From: an uncultured Bacilli bacterium
GTDB taxonomy: Bacteria > Bacillota_I > Bacilli_A > RF39 > UBA660
Assembly: GCA_947629025.1 (NCBI GenBank)
Contig: CANRCC010000006.1
Span: 1 to 63,971 of the forward strand
Direction: 5' to 3'
DNA: 63,971 nucleotides
The notes under the pieces were generated by a model, which saw only the letters and a list, made by a program, of their open reading frames with translations, did not search any database and had not been told where the DNA came from. Below, piece after piece: positions 29,223-38,438 of the stretch. The position numbers and the translations under genes were made by a program. Numbering within the stretch: the stretch's first letter is position 1; the number at the start of each line of letters is the position of its first letter.

Positions 29223-31259
29223 ATGAGCCATAAATATATAAAACAAGATGGTTTAAAAGATTGTGGTGTATGTTGTCTATATAATATTATAAAATATTAT
29301 GGTGGAAGTATAGATATCGATAAACTAAGAATATATACTAAAACCGATGATAATGGAACTAATGTATATAATATTATTTTGGCATCTAATAAACTCGGGC
29401 TAAATGCAGAAGCATATAAGTGTGAATTAGACGATTTATGTTCACTTAAATTACCTATTATTGCTCATATGGTAATAGATAATTGTAATCATTTTATTAT
29501 TATAGACAAGATAGTAGATGATAATATTATTATATTTGATCCTATAAGAGGAATTTTAAAGTATTCAATGAAAGATTTTGTTAAAGAATGGACAAATATA
29601 ATTATTACATTTACTCCTACTTGTAATATAGTAAAAGAAAAAGAAATAAAGCATACATTTAATATTTATAAATTTATAAAAGATAATAAGATAATACTTA
29701 TATATTTTCTTCTTTCGTCTTTTATCATAACACTCCTAACCAGTCTTAATTCACTATTTCTTAGTGAATTATATAAAAAAAGTACCTATTCGTCTAAAAT
29801 TTTTTCATACTTTGTTATGCTTATATTAGTCAAAATTACATTAGATTACATAAGAACTATGAAATTAGTAATATTTAATAAAAAAATAGACAACACAATA
29901 ACAACAAAAACTTTGAAAAAAATATTATTCCTTCCGTATAAATATCATCATGATAGACCAGTTGGAGATATAATATCAAGATTAAATGATCTTACTTCAA
30001 TTAAAGATTTTATATTTAAAGTTATTTTTTCATTTATAATTGATTGTTTCTTTTTATTAATTTTCATGGTATTAGTATTAAAAATTAATTATATCATATT
30101 TTACATGTTAGTATGTATTTCACTTACTTATCTCCTATTTCATATTATTTATAGAAAATCCATATTATCTAATACTATGATTTTAAAAGAAGCACAAGCA
30201 AATGTAAATTCATTATTGTTTGAGAGCGTAGTAGGAATTGATACAATTAAAAATTTATCAATTGAAAATAAAATTTATAAAAGATTTAAAAAAGAATACA
30301 ATGATTTTCAGATAATAAATTCAAAATTAAATACAAAATATGCAAAACTAAATTTAATAAAAAATATGATAGAATCTTTAAGTCCAATAATATTAATTTA
30401 TATAGGTATATGTTTATCTGAAAGAGAAATTATCCCATTTTCCAATTTGATTGCTCTTAATTCAATAATAATATATTATTTTATATCTTTAGAAAATGTT
30501 ATTTCAATTGATATGACATTAATAAATGCAAAAGAATCATATAAAAGATTAAGTAGATTATTAAAAAATAAAGAAGAAAAAGATAAAGAAAAATTAGATA
30601 TAAGATTTAGTCACAAAATAGATTTTAGCAATGTAATATTTTCATATAATGATGTTAATAATATAATTGAGAATGTAAATTTCAGTATTATTAAAAATAC
30701 ATCTGTATTTATTAAAGGAAAAAGTGGAACAGGCAAATCAACATTATTTAAATTATTAAATAAGCAATTAGATGTAAAAGATAATATGATATTTATTGAT
30801 GGAATTGATATAAATAAAATTAGTAGAGAAGATATTAAAAATAATATTTGTTATGTATCACAAAATGAGTTTATATTTACAGGTAGTATACTTGATAATA
30901 TTAAAATGTATAGTAATTTATCAAATGAAGAAATAACAAAAGCAGTTAAGGTTTCAAAACTAGATGAAGTATTAGAAAAAAGAAATATTAATTTAGATTA
31001 TATATTAAAAGAGAATGGATGTAATTTATCAGGAGGAGAAAGACAGAAAATTTTAATTGCAAGATCTCTTTTAAGAAATAAAAATATCTTGATATTTGAT
31101 GAAACAATGAATGAAATTGATTCTAAATGTGAAAAAGAAATAATAGAAAATATAAAAAAACATTATTGTATAACATTAATTTTAATTTCACATAAAGAAG
31201 ATAATTCTAATCTATTTGATGAAATAATAGAATTTAATAAGAAAGGAAGCAGTATATGA
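29223..31259 (+). CDS. bacteriocin-processing ABC transporter (C39 peptidase + TMD + NBD)
   Basis: QDGLKDCGVCCLYNIIKYYGG (C39 Cys), CNHFIIID (His), FDPIRG (Asp); KSGTGKST, LSGGERQ, ILIFDE NBD motifs. Confidence 0.92.
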   Translation: MSHKYIKQDGLKDCGVCCLYNIIKYYGGSIDIDKLRIYTKTDDNGTNVYNIILASNKLGLNAEAYKCELDDLCSLKLPIIAHMVIDNCNHFIIIDKIVDDNIIIFDPIRGILKYSMKDFVKEWTNIIITFTPTCNIVKEKEIKHTFNIYKFIKDNKIILIYFLLSSFIITLLTSLNSLFLSELYKKSTYSSKIFSYFVMLILVKITLDYIRTMKLVIFNKKIDNTITTKTLKKILFLPYKYHHDRPVGDIISRLNDLTSIKDFIFKVIFSFIIDCFFLLIFMVLVLKINYIIFYMLVCISLTYLLFHIIYRKSILSNTMILKEAQANVNSLLFESVVGIDTIKNLSIENKIYKRFKKEYNDFQIINSKLNTKYAKLNLIKNMIESLSPIILIYIGICLSEREIIPFSNLIALNSIIIYYFISLENVISIDMTLINAKESYKRLSRLLKNKEEKDKEKLDIRFSHKIDFSNVIFSYNDVNNIIENVNFSIIKNTSVFIKGKSGTGKSTLFKLLNKQLDVKDNMIFIDGIDINKISREDIKNNICYVSQNEFIFTGSILDNIKMYSNLSNEEITKAVKVSKLDEVLEKRNINLDYILKENGCNLSGGERQKILIARSLLRNKNILIFDETMNEIDSKCEKEIIENIKKHYCITLILISHKEDNSNLFDEIIEFNKKGSSI

Positions 31260-31396
31260 GAAAATTAAGTACATTAGAAATGCTTAATACTAAAGCAGAT
31301 GGATTGTCAGCTGGGGTAATAGCTGCAATAGCAGCAGGTATAGCATTTTTTGCAGGATTATTAGATGGATATACAAGGCCATATAAATGTAGATAA
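31256..31396 (+). CDS. putative double-glycine-type bacteriocin precursor A (46 aa): MRKLSTLEMLNTKADGLSAGVIAAIAAGIAFFAGLLDGYTRPYKCR
   Basis: ATG overlaps transporter stop (ATGA); LSxxEML leader motif; small-residue-rich helix with GLLDG (GxxxG). Missing from the ORF track. Confidence 0.8.
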   Translation: MRKLSTLEMLNTKADGLSAGVIAAIAAGIAFFAGLLDGYTRPYKCR

Positions 31397-31409
31397 GGGG
31401 GTATAAAAA

Positions 31410-31577
31410 ATGCAAAAATTAACTAACAACGAAATGCTTAAAATAACAGGAGGAGGCTCCGTATCTGGAACACTAATTAATGCCATATGGAATGGCGTAA
31501 AAGCATTTATAGACGTTGGAAGATATGCAGGTTCTGCAATAAGAAGAATGATAGATAAAAATCTATGTAGATATTAA
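31410..31577 (+). CDS. putative double-glycine bacteriocin precursor B (55 aa): MQKLTNNEMLKITGGGSVSGTLINAIWNGVKAFIDVGRYAGSAIRRMIDKNLCRY
   Basis: Canonical LTxNEMLKITGG leader; GxxxG motifs GSVSG and GRYAG; RBS AGGGGGT. Missing from the ORF track. Confidence 0.85.
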   Translation: MQKLTNNEMLKITGGGSVSGTLINAIWNGVKAFIDVGRYAGSAIRRMIDKNLCRY

Positions 31578-31600
31578 AAAGAGAAAAAGAAATTATACAA

Positions 31601-31635
31601 TAAGAGATTTATTAAATAAATCTCTTATTTTTTTA
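31601..31635 (+). terminator. terminator of bacteriocin operon
   Basis: TAAGAGATTTA-N5-TAAATCTCTTA-TTTTTTTT. Confidence 0.85.
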
Positions 31636-31703
31636 TTAAAATATTTTTTACTTTAGAAAAAAAGTGATATAATATTATTAATGGTAAAGGAGTTGATATG
31701 TAA

Positions 31704-32225
31704 GTGAAAAAAAGAAGGTATAGAAAAAGAAAATCTAAAAATATATTTTTATGGTTTATTATAATTGCATTATTAGTATTATTAATATTTTTTATATATG
31801 ATAATGTTAAAACAAAAAATAATAATACTGATAAAGAAGTGATAGAAAAAGAAGAAAGTAAAGAAGAAAAAAAGGAAGATGAACAGATAAATGATAAAGA
31901 TACAGATATAGATAATGAAAATAAAGAACCTACAACTCCAGCAACAACTACAATTCCAAAAGAAGAGAAAAAGGAAAACAAAACACAAAACGAGTCAAAA
32001 AATTTAGATGTATCATCAATTGATTTAATTGGAAGTGAAGAAATTACCTTAAAAGTAGGCGATAAGTATGAAGAATTAGGCGCTAAAGCTTATAATAAAA
32101 ATGGTGAAGATATATCAAGTAAAATTAAAATTGATTCAGCAGTTGATACTACAAAACCAGGAACATATACAGTTTCTTATTCAATTGGTAATTGGATAGT
32201 ACTTAGATATGTAATTGTAAAGTAG
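31704..32225 (+). CDS. membrane-anchored protein with C-terminal Ig-like (DUF5011) domain
   Basis: GTG start; TM; KE-rich linker; IDLIGSEEITLKVGDKYEELGAKAYNKNGEDISSKIKI...TKPGTYTVSYSIG. Confidence 0.75.
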   Translation: MKKRRYRKRKSKNIFLWFIIIALLVLLIFFIYDNVKTKNNNTDKEVIEKEESKEEKKEDEQINDKDTDIDNENKEPTTPATTTIPKEEKKENKTQNESKNLDVSSIDLIGSEEITLKVGDKYEELGAKAYNKNGEDISSKIKIDSAVDTTKPGTYTVSYSIGNWIVLRYVIVK

Positions 32226-32237
32226 AGGTGTATTTAT

Positions 32238-34334
32238 ATGAGAAAAAGATTTGTTTTTATATTAATACTAATTTTAAGTTTCTTTTGTATAGAAAATGTT
32301 AAAGCAGAAGAATTACAAACAATAAGTTATCAATCACATGTACAATATGATGGATGGCAAAATAATGTTAAGAATGGAGAATTATCTGGTACAACTAAAA
32401 GATCACTAAGACTAGAGGCAATAAAGATAACCTTATCAAGTGATTTAGTTGGTAATGTAGAATATCAAACTCATGTACAGTATGATGGATGGCAAGACTG
32501 GGTAAAAAATGGAGAATTAGCAGGAACAACCGGAAGATCACTAAGACTAGAAGCAATAAAAATTAAATTAACAGGTGAAATTGCAAATGATTATGATGTA
32601 TATTATAGAGCACATGTACAATATGATGGATGGCAAGGTTGGGTAAAAAATGGAGAATTAGCAGGAACAACCGGAAGATCACTAAGACTAGAAGCAATTG
32701 AAATTAAATTGGTAAAAAAGACAAGTATTCCAATAATTGAATATTCTACTCATTTAAATAATGAATGGCAAAATTATGTAAGTAGTGGTACATCTGGAAC
32801 AACAGGTCAAAAAACTTCAATTGATTCATATAAGATAAAATTAACTATGCCAGACTTCTTAACTGGTAATATAGAGTATCAATCATATGTTACTCCAACT
32901 GGTTGGGCAGGTAAAATTACAAATGATGGCGTATCAGGAGTTTTTGGAAAAAATATTGAAGCTATAAAAATAAATCTAACAGGTAATATATCAAAAGAAT
33001 ATGATATATATTATAGAGTGCATGTATCTAATATTGGCTGGATGGGATGGACTAAAAATGGTAAAGTAGCAGGTACAAATGGATATTTTAACCCAATAGA
33101 AGCAATAGAAGTAAAATTACTTATTAAAGATTCAGGAGAATTAAAAGAAGAAGCAAATTCTTATAAAGAAACAAGTAATACAGTTTCTTATCAGTCTCAT
33201 GTACAATATCAAGGATGGCAAGAATATGTAAAAGATGGTGCAACATCAGGTACAACAGGAAAATCTCTTAGATTAGAATCTTTAAATATAAAACTAAATA
33301 CTCCTCATCAAGGCGATATTTTATATAGAACATATGTAGCAAGAAAAGGATGGCAAGAATATGTTAAAAACGGAGTAGCATCAGGAACAACAGGACTTGG
33401 TAGAAATATTGAAGCTATTCAAATAAAATTAGAAGGAACAATACAAACATATTTTGACATATATTATAGAGTACATGTTTCTAGCATAGGATGGTTAGAC
33501 TGGGCAAAAAATGATGAAAAAGCTGGAAGTGTTGGAAACGATACTCAAATAGAAGCAATACAAATTAAATTAGTTAAAAAAGGATTAAATGCTCCTGGAA
33601 GTACTACTAAAAAATATGTAACAGGTACTTGGAAAAATAATAATACAAATTATGTTTCATATCTTGGAACACTTGCAACAGGATTTAAATATATTGATGG
33701 TGTTAAATATTATTTCAACGATGAAGGTACTTTAATGATTAAAAATGCAAAAAAAGTAATAGACGTTTCATCTTATCAACATCAAATTGATTGGAATACA
33801 ATAAAGAAAAATGAAGATGTAGATTCTGCTATTGTTAGAATTGGATGGGGTATGAGTTATACTGATGCTCCAGGAACTGATAGTTATTTTGATTATAATA
33901 TTAAAAAATTAAAAGAACTAAATATACCATTTAGTGTATATATATATTCATATGCAAAAGTAGATTCTGCAGCTGTAAGTGAAGCAAATTTTGTAAATGA
34001 TATGTTAAAAAAATATGGAATTCCTAAATCAACATTTGTTTGGTATGATGTTGAAAGAGCATATCCGCGTGAAACTTATGAAATAGTAGTTCCAACATTT
34101 ATAAAAAGATTAAAATCACTTGGTTATAATAATGTTGGTGTTTATGGGAATTTAAATGCTCTTGATTCAGTAAATGGATATTTAAATAGTTCAGTAATAA
34201 AAAATAATCCAATATGGGTTGCACAATATTATAAAAAATTACAGTATCGTGGTGATTATAAAGGATGGCAATTTACATCTTCAGGATCTGTAGAAGGCGT
34301 TAGTGGTAATGTAGATATTAGTGTATTTAAATAA
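32238..34334 (+). CDS. secreted GH25 lysozyme with N-terminal ChW repeats
   Basis: Signal peptide; repeated YxxHVQYDGWQxxVKNGxxxGTTGRSLRLEAIxIKL; GH25 region KKVIDVSSYQHQIDW...FVWYDVE...KGWQFTS. Confidence 0.9.
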   Translation: MRKRFVFILILILSFFCIENVKAEELQTISYQSHVQYDGWQNNVKNGELSGTTKRSLRLEAIKITLSSDLVGNVEYQTHVQYDGWQDWVKNGELAGTTGRSLRLEAIKIKLTGEIANDYDVYYRAHVQYDGWQGWVKNGELAGTTGRSLRLEAIEIKLVKKTSIPIIEYSTHLNNEWQNYVSSGTSGTTGQKTSIDSYKIKLTMPDFLTGNIEYQSYVTPTGWAGKITNDGVSGVFGKNIEAIKINLTGNISKEYDIYYRVHVSNIGWMGWTKNGKVAGTNGYFNPIEAIEVKLLIKDSGELKEEANSYKETSNTVSYQSHVQYQGWQEYVKDGATSGTTGKSLRLESLNIKLNTPHQGDILYRTYVARKGWQEYVKNGVASGTTGLGRNIEAIQIKLEGTIQTYFDIYYRVHVSSIGWLDWAKNDEKAGSVGNDTQIEAIQIKLVKKGLNAPGSTTKKYVTGTWKNNNTNYVSYLGTLATGFKYIDGVKYYFNDEGTLMIKNAKKVIDVSSYQHQIDWNTIKKNEDVDSAIVRIGWGMSYTDAPGTDSYFDYNIKKLKELNIPFSVYIYSYAKVDSAAVSEANFVNDMLKKYGIPKSTFVWYDVERAYPRETYEIVVPTFIKRLKSLGYNNVGVYGNLNALDSVNGYLNSSVIKNNPIWVAQYYKKLQYRGDYKGWQFTSSGSVEGVSGNVDISVFK
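32481..32700 (+). repeat. near-identical tandem ChW-repeat DNA (period 141 bp)
   Basis: tatgatggatggcaag..tgggtaaaaaatggagaattagcaggaacaaccggaagatcactaagactagaagcaat at ~32481 and ~32622. Confidence 0.85.
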
Positions 34335-34445
34335 TAAAAAAGAAGAGAAATATTCTCTTGTTTTTTATAAAAATTAAAAAAAATGTTGAAATAAATAATT
34401 TAGAGTGATATAATCAGTTTAGTAGAAATGAAGGGAGGGACGAAA

Positions 34446-34640
34446 ATGACTAAAGTTGTGGTAAAAAATGGAAACGTTGATGGTGCTTTAAAGAAATTTA
34501 AACAAAAAGTAGCTAAAAGTGGAATCCCTTCAGAATGTAAAAAAAGAGAACATTACTCTAAACCAGGTATACAAAGAAGAGAAGCTAAAAAAGCAGGTAT
34601 AAAAAATAGTAGAAAAAATCAAAATCGTGATAGAGATTAA
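34446..34640 (+). CDS. rpsU: 30S ribosomal protein S21
   Basis: MTKVVVKNGNVDGALKKFKQKVAKSG...KREHYSKPGIQRREAKKAG. Confidence 0.93.
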   Translation: MTKVVVKNGNVDGALKKFKQKVAKSGIPSECKKREHYSKPGIQRREAKKAGIKNSRKNQNRDRD

Positions 34641-34711
34641 TATCATGATTTTTTTATTTAAAAAATATATAAAAATTTTATTTTTATTGTATAATATATA
34701 TGGTGATTAAT

Positions 34712-35155
34712 ATGAAAGAAAGATTACAAAAAGATATGATTAGTGCTATGAAAGAGCACGATAAAACAAAATTAGATGCTATAAAATTATTAAAAGCAGC
34801 TATTCAAATGGAAGAAATTAATAATAAAACACAGTTAACTGATGAAAAAATAATGGAAATTATTGTTAAACAAATTAAAATGAGAAAAGATGCAATAGAA
34901 GATTTTAAAAAAGCAAAAAGAGATGATTTAATAAAAAAATATAATGAAGAAATTGATGTATTAAATAAGTATTTGCCAGAGCAATTAACAAAAGAAGAAA
35001 TAGAAAAAATAATAGATGAAGCATTTGATAATATAAAACCAACATCAAAAAATGATATGGGAAAAATAATGAAAGAGATTTCTCCTAAATTAAAAGCAAG
35101 AGCAAATATGAAAATGGTTTCTGAAATTATTCAAGATAAATTATTAAATATATAA
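34712..35155 (+). CDS. yqeY: GatB/YqeY domain protein
   Basis: MKERLQKDMISAMKEHDKTKLDAIKLLKAAIQ; next to rpsU. Confidence 0.9.
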   Translation: MKERLQKDMISAMKEHDKTKLDAIKLLKAAIQMEEINNKTQLTDEKIMEIIVKQIKMRKDAIEDFKKAKRDDLIKKYNEEIDVLNKYLPEQLTKEEIEKIIDEAFDNIKPTSKNDMGKIMKEISPKLKARANMKMVSEIIQDKLLNI

Positions 35156-35203
35156 GAACTTCTTAAGTTCTTTTTTTTTCATATACTTAATTAGGTGATA
35201 GTT

Positions 35204-35455
35204 ATGGGTATGATAAGAAGTACTTTAGACTATATCAAACAAGAAGAATTTAAAATAACTATTAAAATAAATCAAATTGATATAGAAAATTATGATAAAC
35301 TTGGAATAATTGATGATAATCAAATGATAATATATAAAGGCAATTTAAAAATTAAAATAAAAGGTAAATCATTAACAATTAAAAAACTAATAAATAATGA
35401 AATTCTTATTATGGGAAATTATAGTGAAATATCATTTGAGGATAATAATGAATAG
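35204..35455 (+). CDS. yqfC: sporulation protein YqfC-like
   Basis: Small protein immediately upstream of yqfD; GNLKIKIKGKSLTIKKLINNEILIMG. Confidence 0.7.
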   Translation: MGMIRSTLDYIKQEEFKITIKINQIDIENYDKLGIIDDNQMIIYKGNLKIKIKGKSLTIKKLINNEILIMGNYSEISFEDNNE

Positions 35456-36590
35456 TTACTTATTTTTAAAAATAGAGGGAAGAAATATATCAAAATTTTT
35501 AACTAGATGCCATAAAAATAATATTGATATATTAAATAGTAATGTTATTTCATATAAAGAAATGATAATAAAAATTAAAAATGATGATTATGATAATCTT
35601 ATGAAAATAAAAAGTATATATAAAGTAACTATAATAAAAAGTTCTGGATTTATAAAATTTAAAGAACTAATAAATAAGAATAAACATTTTATAATTATTT
35701 CAATTCTAGGTTTATTATTTTTAATATATTTATGTAATACAATATTTAAAGTAGATATAATAAGTAATAATAATATACTAAATAATAAAGTAAGAAAAGA
35801 CTTAGAAAGTTATGGTATAGAAAAATATTCTTTAAAAAAATCATATAAAAAGATAACTAAAATAAAAGAAGAGTTATTAGATAAATATAAAGATGAAATA
35901 GAATGGATGGAAATAACTGATATAGGAACAAAATATGAAATAAAAATAGTAGAAAGAAAAAAGCCAAAAAAGGAAAAAAATAAAGAATATACCAATATAG
36001 TAGCAGCAAAATCAGGAGTTATAAAAAGAATATATGCAGAAGATGGAATGAAAGTAGTAGAAGAAAATACGTATGTTAATAAAGGTGAAATAATAATTAG
36101 TGGTGCGATTATGAAAGATGAAGATGTTAAATCATTTGTAGAAGCAAAAGGAAAAGTATATGCAGAGGTTTGGTATAACGTTAATATTGAATTTCCACTA
36201 AAATATACTGAAAAAAAATATACAAATAATTATAAAAAAACATTTTATATAAAATTAGGAAATAGATATATTGCTAAAAAGAATTATAAAAATTTTGATA
36301 GAAAAACTATTGTATCATTAAAAAATAAATTAATTCCCTTTGAAATAGGTATAGAAAAGCAAAGAGAAGTAAAAATAATTAATGATAAATATACAATTAA
36401 TGAAGCAAAAACAAGAGCGATATTAAATGCTAAAGAAAAGATTTTACAATCACTTGATAAAGGAGAATATATTACTTCTCAAAAAACTTTGAATTTTTAT
36501 GCAAAAGATAGTAAAATAATATTAGATATATTTTTTTCCTGCTATGAAGAAATTGGTGAAAAAGAAAAAATTATACCACAAATAAAATAG
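35448..36590 (+). CDS. yqfD: sporulation protein YqfD
   Basis: FLKIEGRNISKFLTRCHKNNIDI...TNIVAAKSGVIKRIYAEDGMKVVEENTYVNKGEIIISG. Confidence 0.85.
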   Translation: MNSYLFLKIEGRNISKFLTRCHKNNIDILNSNVISYKEMIIKIKNDDYDNLMKIKSIYKVTIIKSSGFIKFKELINKNKHFIIISILGLLFLIYLCNTIFKVDIISNNNILNNKVRKDLESYGIEKYSLKKSYKKITKIKEELLDKYKDEIEWMEITDIGTKYEIKIVERKKPKKEKNKEYTNIVAAKSGVIKRIYAEDGMKVVEENTYVNKGEIIISGAIMKDEDVKSFVEAKGKVYAEVWYNVNIEFPLKYTEKKYTNNYKKTFYIKLGNRYIAKKNYKNFDRKTIVSLKNKLIPFEIGIEKQREVKIINDKYTINEAKTRAILNAKEKILQSLDKGEYITSQKTLNFYAKDSKIILDIFFSCYEEIGEKEKIIPQIK

Positions 36591-36601
36591 AAGGTGTATA
36601 A

Positions 36602-37219
36602 ATGATACAAGAAACTCTTAGAAATGCAATAACTAATAATTGGCCTATGATATTTATTTTTACAATAGTTATAGTAACAATTAGAATAATGTATTTAGTT
36701 GTTCATAAAGAAAGATTTATATTATATAAAGAACTATTCTTACTATCATTTTTAATATATGCTATGTTGTTATTTTATGTAGTTACATTTCAAGATGTTA
36801 ATTATGGAACTAATAATTTTGTACCATTTAAAGAAATATTTAGATATGAAATTGGATCTAGATTATTTATTAAAAATATACTTGGTAATATAATATTATT
36901 TATACCATTTGGTGTATTTGTATCTTATTTGATGAAAACAAGAAAAACATATCCAATTATTGTTATTTCTTTAATAACATCACTTGTAATTGAATATACA
37001 CAGTTAAAAATAGGAAGAACATTTGATATAGATGATATACTATTAAATGTAATTGGTGGATTTTTAGGATTTTTAGTTTTTCTTATAACAGATGTACTTT
37101 CAGATCATGTACCTAAATTCTTTAAAACAGATACATTTAAAAATATAATGGCAATATTACTAGTAATAATATTACTTATGATATATAATAACTATTCATT
37201 ATGGGGGATATTAAGATGA
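36602..37219 (+). CDS. VanZ-like family protein
   Basis: NFVPFKEI...NILGNIILFIPFGVFVSYL...EYTQLKIGRTFDIDDILLNVIGGFLGF. Confidence 0.88.
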   Translation: MIQETLRNAITNNWPMIFIFTIVIVTIRIMYLVVHKERFILYKELFLLSFLIYAMLLFYVVTFQDVNYGTNNFVPFKEIFRYEIGSRLFIKNILGNIILFIPFGVFVSYLMKTRKTYPIIVISLITSLVIEYTQLKIGRTFDIDDILLNVIGGFLGFLVFLITDVLSDHVPKFFKTDTFKNIMAILLVIILLMIYNNYSLWGILR

Positions 37220-37662
37220 ATAATATAGAAATATTTAATGAAACAAATGAAAAGATAGATGAAATAGTAGATTTAAAAGATTTTATAGATTATTCAGTTA
37301 AATATTTAAAAATTGATAATCCATATTTTAATATTATATTTATTGATAATGAAAAAATAAGACAGATAAATAAAGAATATAGAAATATTGATAAAGAAAC
37401 TGATGTTATTAGTTTTGCATTAGAAGATGATAAAACATTTAATACAGATAAGTTTAGATTTTTAGGAGATATTTATATATCAATTGATAAAGCAAAAAGC
37501 CAAGCAAAAAATTATGGACATTCATTAAAAAGGGAAATATGCTTTTTATCAATACATGGCATTCTTCATTTACTAGGATATGATCATATGAATGAAGAAG
37601 ATGAAAAAATTATGTTTAATTTACAAGAGGAGATATTAAGTAGTTATGGAATCAAAAGATAA
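37216..37662 (+). CDS. ybeY: endoribonuclease YbeY (rRNA maturation)
   Basis: DVISFAL..., HGILHLLGYDH motif. Confidence 0.93.
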   Translation: MNNIEIFNETNEKIDEIVDLKDFIDYSVKYLKIDNPYFNIIFIDNEKIRQINKEYRNIDKETDVISFALEDDKTFNTDKFRFLGDIYISIDKAKSQAKNYGHSLKREICFLSIHGILHLLGYDHMNEEDEKIMFNLQEEILSSYGIKR

Positions 37663-38041
37663 TTTAAAATTAAAAAAAAGAGGAATCAAAAGATTTTTAA
37701 GTAGTATTAAAAATTCAGTAAATGGACTTATTTATGCATATTTAAATGAACAAAGTTTAACACTTCATGCATTTATAACAGTATTTGTACTTGCTAGTGG
37801 TTTTTATTTTCACATATCAAAGATGCAATGGGCAATACTAGTTATAGTAATGACAATTATAATAGTTACAGAATTATTAAATACAGCAATAGAAGCAGTT
37901 GTTGATTTAGTTACAGATAAATATCATCCACTTGCTAAAGTCGCAAAAGATTGTGCATCAGCAGCAGCATTTGTCGCATCACTTCTAGCACTAGGTCTTT
38001 ATTTATATGTATTTATACCAAAATTTATGGGATTGTTTTAA
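37646..38041 (+). CDS. dgkA: undecaprenol/diacylglycerol kinase
   Basis: TELLNTAIEAVVDLVTDKYHPLAKVAKDCASAAAFVAS. Confidence 0.93.
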   Translation: MESKDNLKLKKRGIKRFLSSIKNSVNGLIYAYLNEQSLTLHAFITVFVLASGFYFHISKMQWAILVIVMTIIIVTELLNTAIEAVVDLVTDKYHPLAKVAKDCASAAAFVASLLALGLYLYVFIPKFMGLF

Positions 38042-38051
38042 GGAGTAAATT

Positions 38052-38438
38052 ATGAGAGAAAAATTAATAAAATTACTAGATAATTCATATAGTCCATATT
38101 CTAATTTTAAAGTAGCAGCTATACTTGTTACAAAAGATAAAAGAGAATTTAATGGAGTAAATGTAGAAAATGCATCTTATGGTGCATCAATTTGTGCAGA
38201 AAGAAGTGCAATAGTAAATGCTATAAGTAATGGATGTAAAAAAGATGATTTTGATAAATTATATATAATGGTTAGTGGTAATAAACTTAGTACATGCTGT
38301 TTTTTATGTAGACAAGTTATATCAGAGTTCTTTTCTTTAGATAGCCAGATAATATTACTAGATAAAAATAATAATGAAAAAATATATAAAGTATCAGAAT
38401 TATGCCCATATCCATTTAATGAAGGAGATTTAAAGTAA
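38052..38438 (+). CDS. cdd: cytidine deaminase
   Basis: YSPYSNFKVAA, VENASYGASICAERSAIVNA, CCFLCRQVISEF. Confidence 0.93.
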   Translation: MREKLIKLLDNSYSPYSNFKVAAILVTKDKREFNGVNVENASYGASICAERSAIVNAISNGCKKDDFDKLYIMVSGNKLSTCCFLCRQVISEFFSLDSQIILLDKNNNEKIYKVSELCPYPFNEGDLK

